A DNA stretch of 64,000 nt, from positions 696,492 to 760,491 of the forward strand of contig NC_009410.2 of NCBI RefSeq assembly GCF_000002875.2. Direction: 5' to 3'. Positions 10,119 through 20,575 of the stretch are shown piece by piece. Under the pieces are notes generated by a model, which saw nothing but the letters and a program-made list of their open reading frames with translations, was not told the origin of the DNA and made no database searches. The position numbers and the translations under genes were made by a program. Origin of the DNA: Leishmania infantum JPCM5. Its lineage: Eukaryota > Euglenozoa > Kinetoplastea > Trypanosomatida > Trypanosomatidae. Each line of letters starts with the position of its first letter. Positions within the stretch are counted from its first letter, which is position 1.

Positions 10119-13100
10119 ATGAGGGCGGAATGCGACAGAGACGTCGAGGGCGCCGAGGTCGCCGCTGATGCCGCGGGCCCTAGGCGCGTTCCTGGTGGCA
10201 GCTGCAGCCCCAGCAGCATTGACGCTGTACCTTCCAGTACGCAAGCCAGCGAGTGCGGCTCAGGGCAGGTGAGCCGAGAAGACGAAACTCCGAAGGCGGT
10301 GCTGAAGCATGTTGCTGTCAACGTTACCAGCGCTTCACCGCGAGCGGAAGAGGCTCCTTTCCTCGCAGCGACGTCCGTGGCGATGCACGGGACACAAAGC
10401 ACACAGGAGCTCAGCCCCACCGACTTGCAGGGGCACAAAGGATCCCGCACTGTCGACGCCGGATCCCCGCATCCTCGTTGCGGGTTCCCGATCAAGTCAC
10501 TCTTCATGACGCGCTCCACGCGCATCTCGATCCTCTCCAATCATTCTCACAAAACTTCACAAACGCAGCTCCCCACAGCTGCGTCGACCACGGCAGGCGA
10601 CGCGATCAGCGACGCTGTTGATGATGCGCCGGAGCTAGTGGACGCCGGATCGTCACCATCCCACTCTTCGGCCCCTCTCCCGCTTATGCCGCCAGCCACT
10701 ACGCCGTACAGACTGAGCCGCCTCTCTCGCAGCGCTGCGACCGTTTCTGCGGCCACGTCAGCGTCTGAGGTGCCAGAAGGGCGTTACAGCGACAGTAGAG
10801 CGCCTGCCGAGCTTTTCGCTTCTTCGCGTGCTGCTCCTGCTGCTGGAGTCGCTCCGGTGGTCCATGCCGTTGATTTCGACATTCACCGAGACATTCATGT
10901 GAGGGAGGCGGCGCTACTCAGGAGCGTTGCTCAAGAGGGCGATCAAACCACGTCAAACTCGCTGGATGGGGTACTGCCACCACCGCATTTTTTCACGCCA
11001 GTCAACCGCACGTTCACTTCCGCCGCTGGGTTCACTGGTGACTCGACTGTTTTTTCATCTGCGCAACCCCTCTTCTCTTCTTCTGCCGTCGTCAATGCCG
11101 TGCAGCGTGCTCAGACGCGGATGGAGGCCACTCATGCCCGTAGCCAGCGGCTTAGTCGCACATCGGAGCTCTCTGCTCGCCATCATCCGCGAGCGGCCAG
11201 CGGTGTTGACGCTTTGCTGTCTTCGGCATCGTCATCCCTGCTGACGCAGCTGTGGCAGCAGCGCGCGCAGGCTACATCGCGGTCCTCCGTACACAGGGAC
11301 ATCCACGATGCGCCGGCGGGCATGCCTGGCCGCAGCGCGCCGCTGCCGCGACGCGGACTTCACGTGCCCGGCGGCAGTGCTGATCCGATCTACACAACAG
11401 CAGTGGCGAATGTCACCGATGCCATTGGAGGCGGGGATCGAAGCAGGGACGGCGTGCTTGGCCAACGCGGAGTCGCGCTTCCGTCAGCTGACTCGCCATT
11501 TCTTCACTGTGATCTCGCGGAAAACACGACGAGTTGCTCACCGTCGGTAGCGGCGGCAACCGAGGTCGGGACGCCGACTGAGACCGAGGCGGCGTGCCGT
11601 GCCCCGGATACAACTGAGTCGTCGATCGCTTCGTGCGCGAGTACATCGCCGGTGAGCTTGACCGCCTCACAGCATCCTACTTCCGTTATCCCTTACTCCA
11701 CAGAGTCCCCTAGCAGAAGCGCGCTGGCCAGTCCGGAAGGCTCCTGTGTGTTGGCCCCGCCTGCGTTGGTACCGCCCACCACGCTGCCGCCAACGGCATC
11801 CTCCTGTGGTGAGTCGGCAAAGGCACTGCTCACTGCACCTTGCTCGAATGCTTGTGGGGACTGTCAGATCGTCAACGGCGGCGGTGGCGGCGCTCTCTAC
11901 CTCGATGGGGGACAAACAGCGGATGAGCTCCCGTGCTCAGATGACGCAGCCAGTAGTGCCGAGTGCTACAGTGCTTTCGCAGGTGTTATGTCTGACACCA
12001 TGGGGCTGGCACCGGTGCTGGCAGACACAATGCCGCATGGCCGATGTTTTACATTGAACATGTTGACCACCTGGGGAGACGCGCACGAGGTGGGTCTCTG
12101 CGGGCTGGAGCTGTTCGACGACCGTGGCCAGCGATTGCTGCCATGCCGCGCAGCAGCTACGGGGACGGCAGCGGTGGTGTCGCAGACGGCGTCTGTGGAA
12201 GGCAACGTCGTCATACTGGCGGCCACGCCGCCGAACGGGTTTGTGCGCGCCTTCGCCGAGTACACGGCAACCGAGACGAATTTGGTGGCGGCGAGTAACG
12301 CTGCTGCCGCGGGTGGTGAGGACGCCGCGCAGGTCGGCCCGAGTGATGATGCCGTGTGTGGAGATCCGCGGCGGCAGCTCCGCACGCTGATCTGCCCACA
12401 CCCCCTTAACACGCACGACGAGGCGCACATGTTCGCCGTGCCGTACACGGCGGGCAAGCCGCACCTTGTCAGCTTTGTTTTTGCAGAGCCGGTTCGACTC
12501 TCTGTGATGCGGCTCCACAACTACGCTGGCAGGGGCCGCGCGCACACCACGAAGGGCGTGCGCATTGCCGAGGCGTGGATGGAGGAGACGGTGGTCTTCC
12601 GCGGCGAGGTGCGCGCGAACTCTGGAGAGCTGTGCCGTGGAGAGAGTGCGGAGGAGGCGGAGGACGGTGTTGCTCACAGGCAGGGCGATCAGCACGCCAG
12701 CCAACCCTCATCTCTGCCTCTTTCGACATCTTTCTCTCCGTACGGCCTTGAGAACTGCGAGAACGTTCTGTGGACGACGGATGCCGCAGTGCTGGCACGC
12801 GTCATGGCGCACGGTCCCCCCTCTACGACCCCACCAATGCGCGAGGTGGACGACAGCGATGACACACACGGCCGCCGGCGCACTGCTGGGGTTTCGTTGG
12901 AGGGTGGGGCAGCTGTACCACGCCGTATGGCGCCAACGTCTACCGCACGCGACGATACGCTCAGTGGCGATCCAGCGCCTTGCCGCCCTGTGTCTGCTCG
13001 CCCTTCGACGACGACGCGAAGGTCGCGAGCCCCACCTGTGCGCTTTAGCTTCTGCAGTGCACGACAGGCGGACACTACCATGCTGCGCCGCCGTCGTGCC

Positions 13101-15560
13101 TCAGCTGGCGGTGAACCGGGCCTACGAGGCGACAAAGACGCTGTGACCCCCTTGCAGGCCTGTTCTGCTTGCTTTCCTCGCCCCAGTGGTGCAGTCGAGG
13201 CGTGGGCCGACGTTGCGACGGACGCGCGTGTGCACCAGGTGCCCGTCGGCTGCACAACTGATTCAGCGCAGCCAGAGCTGCACAGCGGCTCTGGCCAAGA
13301 CGACCGCCAGCAGCGCAAGCAACGACGCCGCCACCTCAATCGGCAGGAGGTGCTCGACCCTGATCGGTGTCCTCGACGAGTGACAGCGATTTGCGTGATG
13401 GTGCTGAGCACTTGGGGAGCGACGCAGCACGTCGGCCTCAGCTGTCTCCGGCTAAGGGATGCAAGCGGTGACGTTGTCGGCGCTGTGGATGTGCAGTGTG
13501 CCGCCCTCCACTACCCAGATGGCACCAGCTCCATTTGCGCAAGCCATAGCTGCAGCGGCAGTAGTGCGACAGGCACGATCGAGAACCGCCACCACGCTCC
13601 CAGCGCCGCGTGTAACAACGACGGCAGCAACGGTTCAGTGAAAGCGCAGGATGATGCTGGCTGCGGTGGTGAGTGCGGCCTCTCGAGGACTGTTCGCGGA
13701 TTGCTGCACAGTGAGGCGCGCTCGGAGGAAGCGGCCCGTGGCGCCAATCAGCAGGATTGCCCTTCTGGTCCGTGCCTCCTCCCATTTCAGAGCAGCATGC
13801 AGCTCGTCTTTATCTTTCGCGACCCGATCCCCTCGCTGGGCTTCCTCGATGTCGCGAATTACTCGGTGGGGGATCAGACGTGCTGCGGGGTGAAGGATGC
13901 GCGTGTCTTCTTCGCCGAGGAGGCAGAGGAGGGCGCTACCGCTGCTACTTCGCCCCGTCCTTCAGCGGAGGTGTTTCGCCAGCTGTGGTATGCCGGCGCC
14001 TCCTCGCAGAGTCGACACGCTTTGGCGGCGGCGCGAGTGTACGAGGTGACCCCGTCGGCTGGCGTGACGCTCCGGAAGGCACCTGCCTTTCTGGACTCTG
14101 CCCGCTTCCAGAGCTACGACGTATCTTTGTACGGCCCTGGTTTGCCACCACCTCGAATCGCTTTTCCATCGACAGCAACTGTGCGGGACGACGACACTGC
14201 CGCCGCTACTGCTACTGCCATACTCGATGCACAAGCCCCACGAAGCAATCTTCAGCGAGCGCTGCCGCTGCCAACGCATGACACTGGCATGCTTTTTGCC
14301 AATCATTTCGGCCGCTACGAAATCGCGTCCGGTCTCGGAACCGGCGGCGCCGGCAGCAGCAGCACCAAGACGGAGGTGTTTTCAATCAGCGACATCAATG
14401 TGAATGGGGATGGGGGCCAGTCGTGTGCCCAACGCCACCATGACCGCGCCAGCTCTTTTTCCTTAGCGGGCAGCCTCGGCGCCTCCATGAACATCCGGGC
14501 CAACGTGGCGATGCACCGCGCGCGCATGTCCCTTCTGCAAGAGCGGCCGGCGTGGCTGCTGGAGTACCAACCGTATGTGACGCCACTCTTGCCAGTGGGG
14601 TACGTGTGCAAGCTGCGGCTGACAGTGTGCGCGCGCGATGTCCCTGCTGGTGAGCCTCTCGACCCCTCCGCTGACTGTCGTGCAGGGGCAAAGGAGGCGA
14701 AACCTCCCTACGCGAGCGCCGCTGCCACATCTTCTGTGGCGACGGCGCCGGTATTGGGGGAGGCGCCGGCAAAGGTAGCTGCTGTAATCACAGCCGGCGA
14801 CTCTCTGAAGGCGTACTTGAAGGAGTGGCTCGTGCAGCCGCTCCGCGCCTGCAGCTTTGTGAACGAACGCGGCGACGTGGTCAAGCCTATGCGTCCAGAC
14901 AAGTACCGCGCCATGATGCACGAGGCGGCGGCGCGGCGCCACGGTACACCTTGGCAAGACGGTAACGGTGATGGGGATGCGCAGCACGAGCGCGCACTGG
15001 CACGGTGTGTGCCGATGGTAGCGGAGAGCATGGTGAGCGCTGTGCACGCAAATCGCCACAGCTCCGTGGCGCGTATGCACGCGATGCCATCGCCGCAGCC
15101 GCCTCTGCAGGTCGTTGTGGAGCTGCTTTACGTCGCGGACGTGCCGTTTTGCATCTCGCTCGTGGCTCTTCACAAGCCCCTCGTAGTGCGCGGCTCGGCG
15201 GCGTGGGTCCGGCAGGTGCAGGTCTTCGTGGATGACGCGCTTGTCTTCTCTAGCGGAGAGGCTTCTTTACGACTGACACAGACCCCATCAGGGAATGGTG
15301 CTGCGCGCGACCCAGGTGTTGGCGCCGGGGCGCGGGCCGGCGATGCCTGGGATGCTACGGGACCAGCAGCATCTGGCGGCTTCGGACCCCAGCTTAACAA
15401 CGGCCAAGGCAGCGCGGCTGATGCTGCAAGCCAGGGCGCACAACTGTGGGGAGACCTTCCGGAATGTGCGACGTCCTTGAAGCCTTATGTGGTCTTCACG
15501 CTCGACCCAGACCTACTCGACGACCTATGCGCTGAAGCAACGGGTGCTTCCGCGTCATAG
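10119..15560 (+). CDS. KATNIP: KATNIP (KIAA0556)-like protein with DUF4457-type modules
   Basis: 1813 aa. It resembles KATNIP, a katanin-interacting protein of basal bodies and cilia whose DUF4457 modules recur along the chain. The first ~630 residues are Ser/Ala/Thr-rich and probably disordered. Two related modules follow. One begins near residue 645 (FTLNMLTTWGDAHEVGL, then CGLELFDDRGQRL) and continues with FVFAEPVRLSVMRLHNYA. The second begins near 1089 (ICVMVLSTWGATQHVGLSCL) and continues with VFIFRDPIPSLGFLDVANYS. The repeated 'TWGdxxxVGLxxL' and 'xFxxPxxLxxxxxxNY' signatures define the family. A C-terminal part (about 1475-1800: WLLEYQPYVTPLLPVGYVC, VVELLYVADVPFCISLVAL) looks like a further conserved block. 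Long Ala/Ser-rich linkers separate the blocks and make the protein larger than usual. The frame is open from 10074, but the first ATG is at 10119. A role in the flagellar axoneme or basal body is inferred from the family. Confidence 0.7.
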   Translation: MRAECDRDVEGAEVAADAAGPRRVPGGSCSPSSIDAVPSSTQASECGSGQVSREDETPKAVLKHVAVNVTSASPRAEEAPFLAATSVAMHGTQSTQELSPTDLQGHKGSRTVDAGSPHPRCGFPIKSLFMTRSTRISILSNHSHKTSQTQLPTAASTTAGDAISDAVDDAPELVDAGSSPSHSSAPLPLMPPATTPYRLSRLSRSAATVSAATSASEVPEGRYSDSRAPAELFASSRAAPAAGVAPVVHAVDFDIHRDIHVREAALLRSVAQEGDQTTSNSLDGVLPPPHFFTPVNRTFTSAAGFTGDSTVFSSAQPLFSSSAVVNAVQRAQTRMEATHARSQRLSRTSELSARHHPRAASGVDALLSSASSSLLTQLWQQRAQATSRSSVHRDIHDAPAGMPGRSAPLPRRGLHVPGGSADPIYTTAVANVTDAIGGGDRSRDGVLGQRGVALPSADSPFLHCDLAENTTSCSPSVAAATEVGTPTETEAACRAPDTTESSIASCASTSPVSLTASQHPTSVIPYSTESPSRSALASPEGSCVLAPPALVPPTTLPPTASSCGESAKALLTAPCSNACGDCQIVNGGGGGALYLDGGQTADELPCSDDAASSAECYSAFAGVMSDTMGLAPVLADTMPHGRCFTLNMLTTWGDAHEVGLCGLELFDDRGQRLLPCRAAATGTAAVVSQTASVEGNVVILAATPPNGFVRAFAEYTATETNLVAASNAAAAGGEDAAQVGPSDDAVCGDPRRQLRTLICPHPLNTHDEAHMFAVPYTAGKPHLVSFVFAEPVRLSVMRLHNYAGRGRAHTTKGVRIAEAWMEETVVFRGEVRANSGELCRGESAEEAEDGVAHRQGDQHASQPSSLPLSTSFSPYGLENCENVLWTTDAAVLARVMAHGPPSTTPPMREVDDSDDTHGRRRTAGVSLEGGAAVPRRMAPTSTARDDTLSGDPAPCRPVSARPSTTTRRSRAPPVRFSFCSARQADTTMLRRRRASAGGEPGLRGDKDAVTPLQACSACFPRPSGAVEAWADVATDARVHQVPVGCTTDSAQPELHSGSGQDDRQQRKQRRRHLNRQEVLDPDRCPRRVTAICVMVLSTWGATQHVGLSCLRLRDASGDVVGAVDVQCAALHYPDGTSSICASHSCSGSSATGTIENRHHAPSAACNNDGSNGSVKAQDDAGCGGECGLSRTVRGLLHSEARSEEAARGANQQDCPSGPCLLPFQSSMQLVFIFRDPIPSLGFLDVANYSVGDQTCCGVKDARVFFAEEAEEGATAATSPRPSAEVFRQLWYAGASSQSRHALAAARVYEVTPSAGVTLRKAPAFLDSARFQSYDVSLYGPGLPPPRIAFPSTATVRDDDTAAATATAILDAQAPRSNLQRALPLPTHDTGMLFANHFGRYEIASGLGTGGAGSSSTKTEVFSISDINVNGDGGQSCAQRHHDRASSFSLAGSLGASMNIRANVAMHRARMSLLQERPAWLLEYQPYVTPLLPVGYVCKLRLTVCARDVPAGEPLDPSADCRAGAKEAKPPYASAAATSSVATAPVLGEAPAKVAAVITAGDSLKAYLKEWLVQPLRACSFVNERGDVVKPMRPDKYRAMMHEAAARRHGTPWQDGNGDGDAQHERALARCVPMVAESMVSAVHANRHSSVARMHAMPSPQPPLQVVVELLYVADVPFCISLVALHKPLVVRGSAAWVRQVQVFVDDALVFSSGEASLRLTQTPSGNGAARDPGVGAGARAGDAWDATGPAASGGFGPQLNNGQGSAADAASQGAQLWGDLPECATSLKPYVVFTLDPDLLDDLCAEATGASAS

Positions 15561-17238
15561 CCGTCTTGAGCCTCGCGCAGGAGGAAGAGACCTGGAGGTG
15601 GGCGAAGAGGGCGGGCGGGGCGCGGGGAGTTGAAGCAGTGGCGGTGGCTACAGTAGCACCATGACGGGTGACCCGGAGCGATGTGTGGATATCCGCACGA
15701 TAACGGCAACAGGCAAGCCTGTCAAGACTAGCTCGTGTGCTGCGCAAGAGAACCCAAGGTGGGAGATGTCTTCAAGAGGATGTCTGGGAGGGGGGCGAAG
15801 CGGCACCAGCAAGAGAAGAGGTCCGATCGCAGAGGAGGGGGGAGGCAGGCGGGAGGAGGGAGCAGGGCGAAGCGCTCGTAGCCCTTTCTATCCTCTCGTG
15901 CTGGATCTGTTGCATGGCCACGCTCCTCCTCTCTCTTCCTTTTCCTCTTCTTGACGACGCTGCTTTTTTTTTTGTTTGGGTTTTCTTGCGTGTGTCGAGT
16001 GCTGCCGTGGAGCCGATTGACTGTCTTGCTCTGCCGTTCCACATGCGCCGCTCCCTCCTCCTTCGCGTCTGTGTACACGCCGTATGCTGCCTCATCCCTG
16101 CGCTGTACGGGGCAGGGTCCGTCGTTGTTCGTTGGGTTGTATGGGGAAGAGGGAGATAGATGAGGTCGAGAGAAATGGATTGCACAGGGATGGCGACGCG
16201 ATAGTGACTCGCCGCTCCTTGTCACTCCTGTCCTTTTCCTTCTCTCTCTTGGCCCCTCTCCGCTGACTTCCATCAGGCCTCGATACGGTCCTCTTGACCG
16301 CTTCTCGGTTACTCGACGCGGGGGTCTGTCGGTGCGCAACTACTGACTTATGCTACGGTATAGGTGCACCTAAGAACGGCGAATAATGGCGAATCTTGCG
16401 TCTCCGCATCTCCTCTCCCGCAGCTGGTCAGTGGGAATCTGCTCCATCCCCACTGCACTCCAAAGGCCGTGGCTGCGTCGGAATCGTCTCCAGAGAGCGA
16501 ATGGGGTGGTGCTTCGTCCATCTTGGGAGGGGGCTGCGCACACATCCACTTCCATCTCTCCCTTCCAGGACCTTGTGCTATGCTCTTGGATCTGCCCGCT
16601 CTTTTCCTTCTCCTTGATGCGAAAAAGTGCCTTGCCCTCTCGTAAGGGGGGCAAGTCGCAGGTATTCCTTTCGGACGGCCCCCGCCCGCAACGACGTACG
16701 GTCGTATATATGCGTGTGGGGCGCGCTAGCTCTCTCGCTCTCCTCCTTGCTTTGAGGAGGATGCCAACTGGTTTTACTACCTTATCTCTGAGTTCCAGTC
16801 AGCCCCACCCCGTGCCCCGCCCTCATCGTGCCCGCCGCCGAGGTTCGGCATGCTGGGCAAGGGAATATGAGAGGGGGGTCTCTTGCATTTTCGTAGAGTT
16901 CATCCAAAGGATAAGCAGCAGCGCTGTAGGGGAGGGGCACTGAAGCCGGCTTTCCTCCTGCCTCTCGACACCCGACACCTTTGCTAAAGCCGCCTATAAC
17001 AGGCCAGAAAACGGGGGATGGAACCCCGCAAGCCGATGTGCTCCATCTGCTCTGCTCTCCTCTGATCTTTCCTATCTGTTGCTCTCTCTGATCTCACCCT
17101 AGCGAGGGCAGGAGATACGGGCATGCCTACTCACACACCCACGTATCCAGCGGTAAGCCAAGCAGGCAAGGCACGACTCGGCGGTAGTATACATCTTGTT
17201 TTTCCTCTTTCTGGGCATCTGTGCCTGACAACTTGCCA
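15561..17238. other. intergenic region
   Basis: No gene is supported. From about 16270 to 17050 the sequence is less repetitive than the usual T/C-rich spacer and has no clear open frame; it could be old repeat-derived DNA, but I could not identify it. Confidence 0.6.
17059..17102 (+). promoter_or_regulatory. predicted spliced-leader acceptor for the THEM6-like gene
   Basis: A pyrimidine-rich stretch ends in CACCCTAG (AG 17101-17102). If it is used, the leader contains an upstream ATG at 17123 whose frame overlaps the main start. A second tract ends at an AG near 17268 and would favour a start at 17299. Confidence 0.4.
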
Positions 17239-17308
17239 ATGGCACTTGCACACATTCTTCGCTGCCAGCGCTTTTTTTGGCTCGGCCTTCGCGACCGTAT
17301 GCGGGTGA
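17123..17308 (+). other. upstream frame overlapping the THEM6-like start
   Basis: ATG at 17123 opens a 61-codon frame that overlaps the first 70 nt of the THEM6-like gene in another frame. It has no recognisable domain. It matters only because it complicates which ATG is used. Confidence 0.3.
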
Positions 17309-18264
17309 GCAAGATGATAAGCGGCACCTTGCCCATCCCCGCCAGCGATGCGATGATGTCGGTGGTGCCGGTCAAGGCTATTCGGGCGGTCGCGGCGGCA
17401 CCTCCGCAGACGCCGCGGCCGCCACTGCCATGGCTTGTGTTGCCGTGGCGTCGCCAGCTGCCACCCGACCCTGCGTTCAGTCAGTTTGTCGCCCAGCCCA
17501 TGGTCGTCCCTATGTACTGCGGCCTGCGCTTGATTGACGAGTTCGGCCACGTCAACAACGCCAAGTACCTTGAACTGTGCGAGTTGGCTCGGTGGCGTCA
17601 GCTGTCTTTCCTCGGCATCGGCACCATGATGGCCCGGCTTCGCGTGGCGTTCGTGGTCTCCGACCTCTCCGTAACTTATCAGCGGGAAATCCGACCGTGG
17701 AGCAGGGTGTGGTTGTCGACGCGAATTCTTCTCCCGCCGTCCAGCACCGCCTTTGCTGGCCCGCTGTCTTCGCCATTGCCAGGGGCAGCGCCATCATCAG
17801 ACAAGAGGCGCTTGTACATTGAGCATGAGATCTGGAGCAAGGATGGGCGTAAGCTGCACGCTGCAATAACTCTCGCGGCGGCCCTCATCGGCCCTGTGAA
17901 GTACGAGCAGGAGCTGGCTCGGCGCTACGACCCGACTGCTGCTGCCGCCGCAGCGGCGCCGCCTCACGCGCCTGCAGGCACCCGTGCCCGTCAGCGTACG
18001 ACGTTGAACTGCGAGCACGTCCTGGCTGACGCCTTGGATCTTTCTTCCGTGGCGGAGCTGCGCAAGCTGTTCGAATCCGCTGAGCATATCTGCACCCCCG
18101 CCGTGGGCGACGGCGACGCCGCGGCCGTGGCGAAATCGGATGAGATGCCTGACCAGGAAAGCGCAGCGCGGCAGGAGCGCATCACGGGTCTCGCCCGCAT
18201 CTGGCGCACAACACGCAATCAACTGCGTCATACCTCGTTCATGTCGTCTCCGCCACCGCCGTAG
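17239..18264 (+). CDS. THEM6-like hot-dog-fold (acyl-CoA thioesterase-like) protein
   Basis: 341 aa. The core (about 88-225) matches the hot-dog fold of THEM6 and 4-hydroxybenzoyl-CoA-type thioesterases. It has the signature DEFGHVNNAKYLELCELAR (100-118), then FVVSDLSVTYQREIRPWSRV (a strand pair), and IEHEIWSKDGRKLHAAITLA toward the end of the fold. An insertion rich in Pro/Ser lies between strands at 166-188, and an Ala-rich tail of about 115 residues follows the domain. The N-terminal ~75 residues contain hydrophobic and basic stretches (IRAVAAAPPQ, PWLVLPWRRQLP) and could be a membrane or mitochondrial targeting segment. The frame begins with a GTG at 17221, so the first ATG, 17239, was used; 17299 (residue 21) is an alternative. 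Substrate is unknown and activity is inferred from the fold only. Confidence 0.7.
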   Translation: MALAHILRCQRFFWLGLRDRMRVSKMISGTLPIPASDAMMSVVPVKAIRAVAAAPPQTPRPPLPWLVLPWRRQLPPDPAFSQFVAQPMVVPMYCGLRLIDEFGHVNNAKYLELCELARWRQLSFLGIGTMMARLRVAFVVSDLSVTYQREIRPWSRVWLSTRILLPPSSTAFAGPLSSPLPGAAPSSDKRRLYIEHEIWSKDGRKLHAAITLAAALIGPVKYEQELARRYDPTAAAAAAAPPHAPAGTRARQRTTLNCEHVLADALDLSSVAELRKLFESAEHICTPAVGDGDAAAVAKSDEMPDQESAARQERITGLARIWRTTRNQLRHTSFMSSPPPP

Positions 18265-19009
18265 TCTTCTAACACACTCAACTCCAAGACGGGCCCCAAA
18301 CTGTGATGAGTGTGCCTTTGAATGGGGTACAGGCGAAGGCGTCACGCGAGGGAGGGGCCCCATGTGTGTGTGTGTGTGTACGCTCGGTCATCTGCCGTCT
18401 CTTTGCCCTTCCACCCTGCGTCGCCTCGAGCTCACAGACGAACACGGCCGCTGCGTTTGCTGTTTCTTTTCGCTTCCACACGCGATTGCTTGACAGAGCT
18501 GCAGACAAGAACAGAAACGGTGCTGAGGGCGAAGTGCCCCCCCCCTTCCCTTCCTTTCCTCTCCCCCGTAAGAAAAGGAAGAGAGCGGCAGAAGCGTCAG
18601 TCGCATCACAAGCGGGCCGCGAGGATGGGGTGACCGATGGCGGTGGATGCGAGATCGACGACGGATGTGCCTGTGATGTGTGGTGACTGCCCTACCTCCC
18701 ACCCATTACGGTTTTTTTTCCTTATTGGTGGGGTGGGGGCCTGAAAGGCATCAAGACGAGTGTGGAGGTGGGCAAAGGGAGAAGTGGACGACAATGACGC
18801 CAATAAGGGGACCGAAACGGGAAGCGCAGCTCCTGCGTCTCTCCCCGCTGCCGCCCCGACATGCCACCTCACATCTTTCTTCCTTTTTTCCCTCTTTGCC
18901 TTCTCCATTCCTTTCAAGTGCGCAGCCGCGCGCTCTCCTTCGATGCAGCGGAAAAAGCCGCGGGGAGTGGGGCAACACCTCGCCGGCGGCGACCTCGGGT
19001 AAGGCAAGG

Positions 19010-19620
19010 CTCCGAACGTCGAGCGTGACTCGATCTCGCGATCACGCATGCCTCAGAGCCCCCTGTTGCCACGCCGCAAACTACTGAAGCCTTCGTGTGC
19101 CTCAGCGGCGCAAATGGCAGTGAGAAGAGAGTCACTGCATGGGCGGGATCATTTTCCCATATTCCCACGCAGTCATTGGATACCTGGGTCGCTGCCTCCC
19201 CGAGGGCGGATAGCGGCTAAAGCTGAGCTCGACGAACTCGGCATCATCGAGGCACGCGCGCAAAAAGACGCGGGCCACATTTACAGCTGCTTCTGGCCCG
19301 ACACTATCATCGCAAAGGGAGTCTAGTGCGCGACAGGGGCGGGGAACAGCAAGAGTGCAAGTTGCTTACGCTGAAGGAACTCTGTGCTGGCTGCTTTCAT
19401 CAATCAAATCGGCGGATTCAAAGAGCGACCCGAGAGAGCTACCGGCGTTTATGGCTGGGCCTCCGGCACTGCGGATGTCTGCGAGCACGCTCTATGGGCA
19501 CCTCACAGCTTTACTGGCCAACACCGCAGTAGAGACGACCGAAGGGGACGCAGTGCAGAAAGGGTGGCGGCAGGGCATGGTGAGCAGCGCGCGTGTGTGC
19601 TAGCAAACAAAAAAAAGAAC
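19010..19620. mobile_element. possible SIDER-like degenerate retroposon
   Basis: About 600 bp of mixed-composition DNA stands out against low-complexity flanks, in a presumed 3' UTR, with only short interrupted frames. Size and position fit the ~0.55 kb SIDER elements common in Leishmania 3' UTRs. No diagnostic motif was recognised. Confidence 0.2.
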
Positions 19621-20520
19621 GCAGATGGAATATGTCGTCCCACGCAAGGCGTGTGCTGGTGCGTGTGCGTCTCATCGGCTGCGCAATGCACCTCTTATTG
19701 AACCTCCCTCGAGAGGACGGCGCCGTCGCTCTGCGGTGCGCCAACACCCCTTTTTTTCTCCTCCACTTCGCCTTCACTTCCTTCTCCTCCATCCCTCCCT
19801 CGCCCTCTTTCCTTACACTCGCCCTACCGGCGTCCGACGCCTAACGAAACACGCATGCACCAACACACGCTGTACGCCAACTTCACTATGCAGAAAAACG
19901 CGTACCACAGTTGTGTAGTTTTCCTCCACCGTTCTTCCCACCTCCCCCACGCCCCACACACACTCACGCCCCACCTCCAACTCAAAGAAAAAAGCAAGCT
20001 AAGAAAAGCAAGCAAACACACGATTGTGACCGAACACTCCCTTCCCCCTCCCTTTCTAAGCGTCCCGAGATCATTATCATCAGCCTCTCGTCCTTTTACG
20101 AGTGATTTGCCATAACCCTTCTTGTGGCCTTCTGCCACCCTTTGCATTGTCTGCTGCGTGATCCATTTCTTGTCTATCTTTCCCTTTTTCGTTGTTTCGT
20201 GGTCAGGCACATTACCTCACCAACATTGTTCTATTTTTCACGGCGTGCGCGTGCGTGTGTGTGTGTGTAGCGTTCTCTCGTATCTGAGCTCCTCTTGTGC
20301 TCTCACTCATCTCTTTTCCTCTCCTCTTCTTGTTTCGGTTGTAACCATCCTACTCCTCCTCCTTTCCCTGGACTGGAGATCTACACCGCCCGCGTATCGC
20401 GTACGCACATCTGCGTGGTGGCGAACAAGGGCACGCCAACGAAAATTGAAAAAAAAAGAGAAAACGCCAGAGCGCAGACACTCGCTTTAGCACGTGCGTT
20501 CCGTGCTCCTCTCTCCACCG

Positions 20521-20575
20521 ACACACACGCGTACACACACATACACACATACACATACACATACACATACACGCA
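20521..20575. repeat. CA/CATA microsatellite
   Basis: About 55 bp of ACAC and ACATAC units in the intergenic region upstream of the large repeat protein gene. It is a simple sequence repeat with no sign of spacers. Confidence 0.9.

Noticed and set aside
20521..20575. Short regular repeats that might suggest a CRISPR-like array
   Set aside because: Units of 2-6 bp without spacers in a eukaryotic spacer; a microsatellite.
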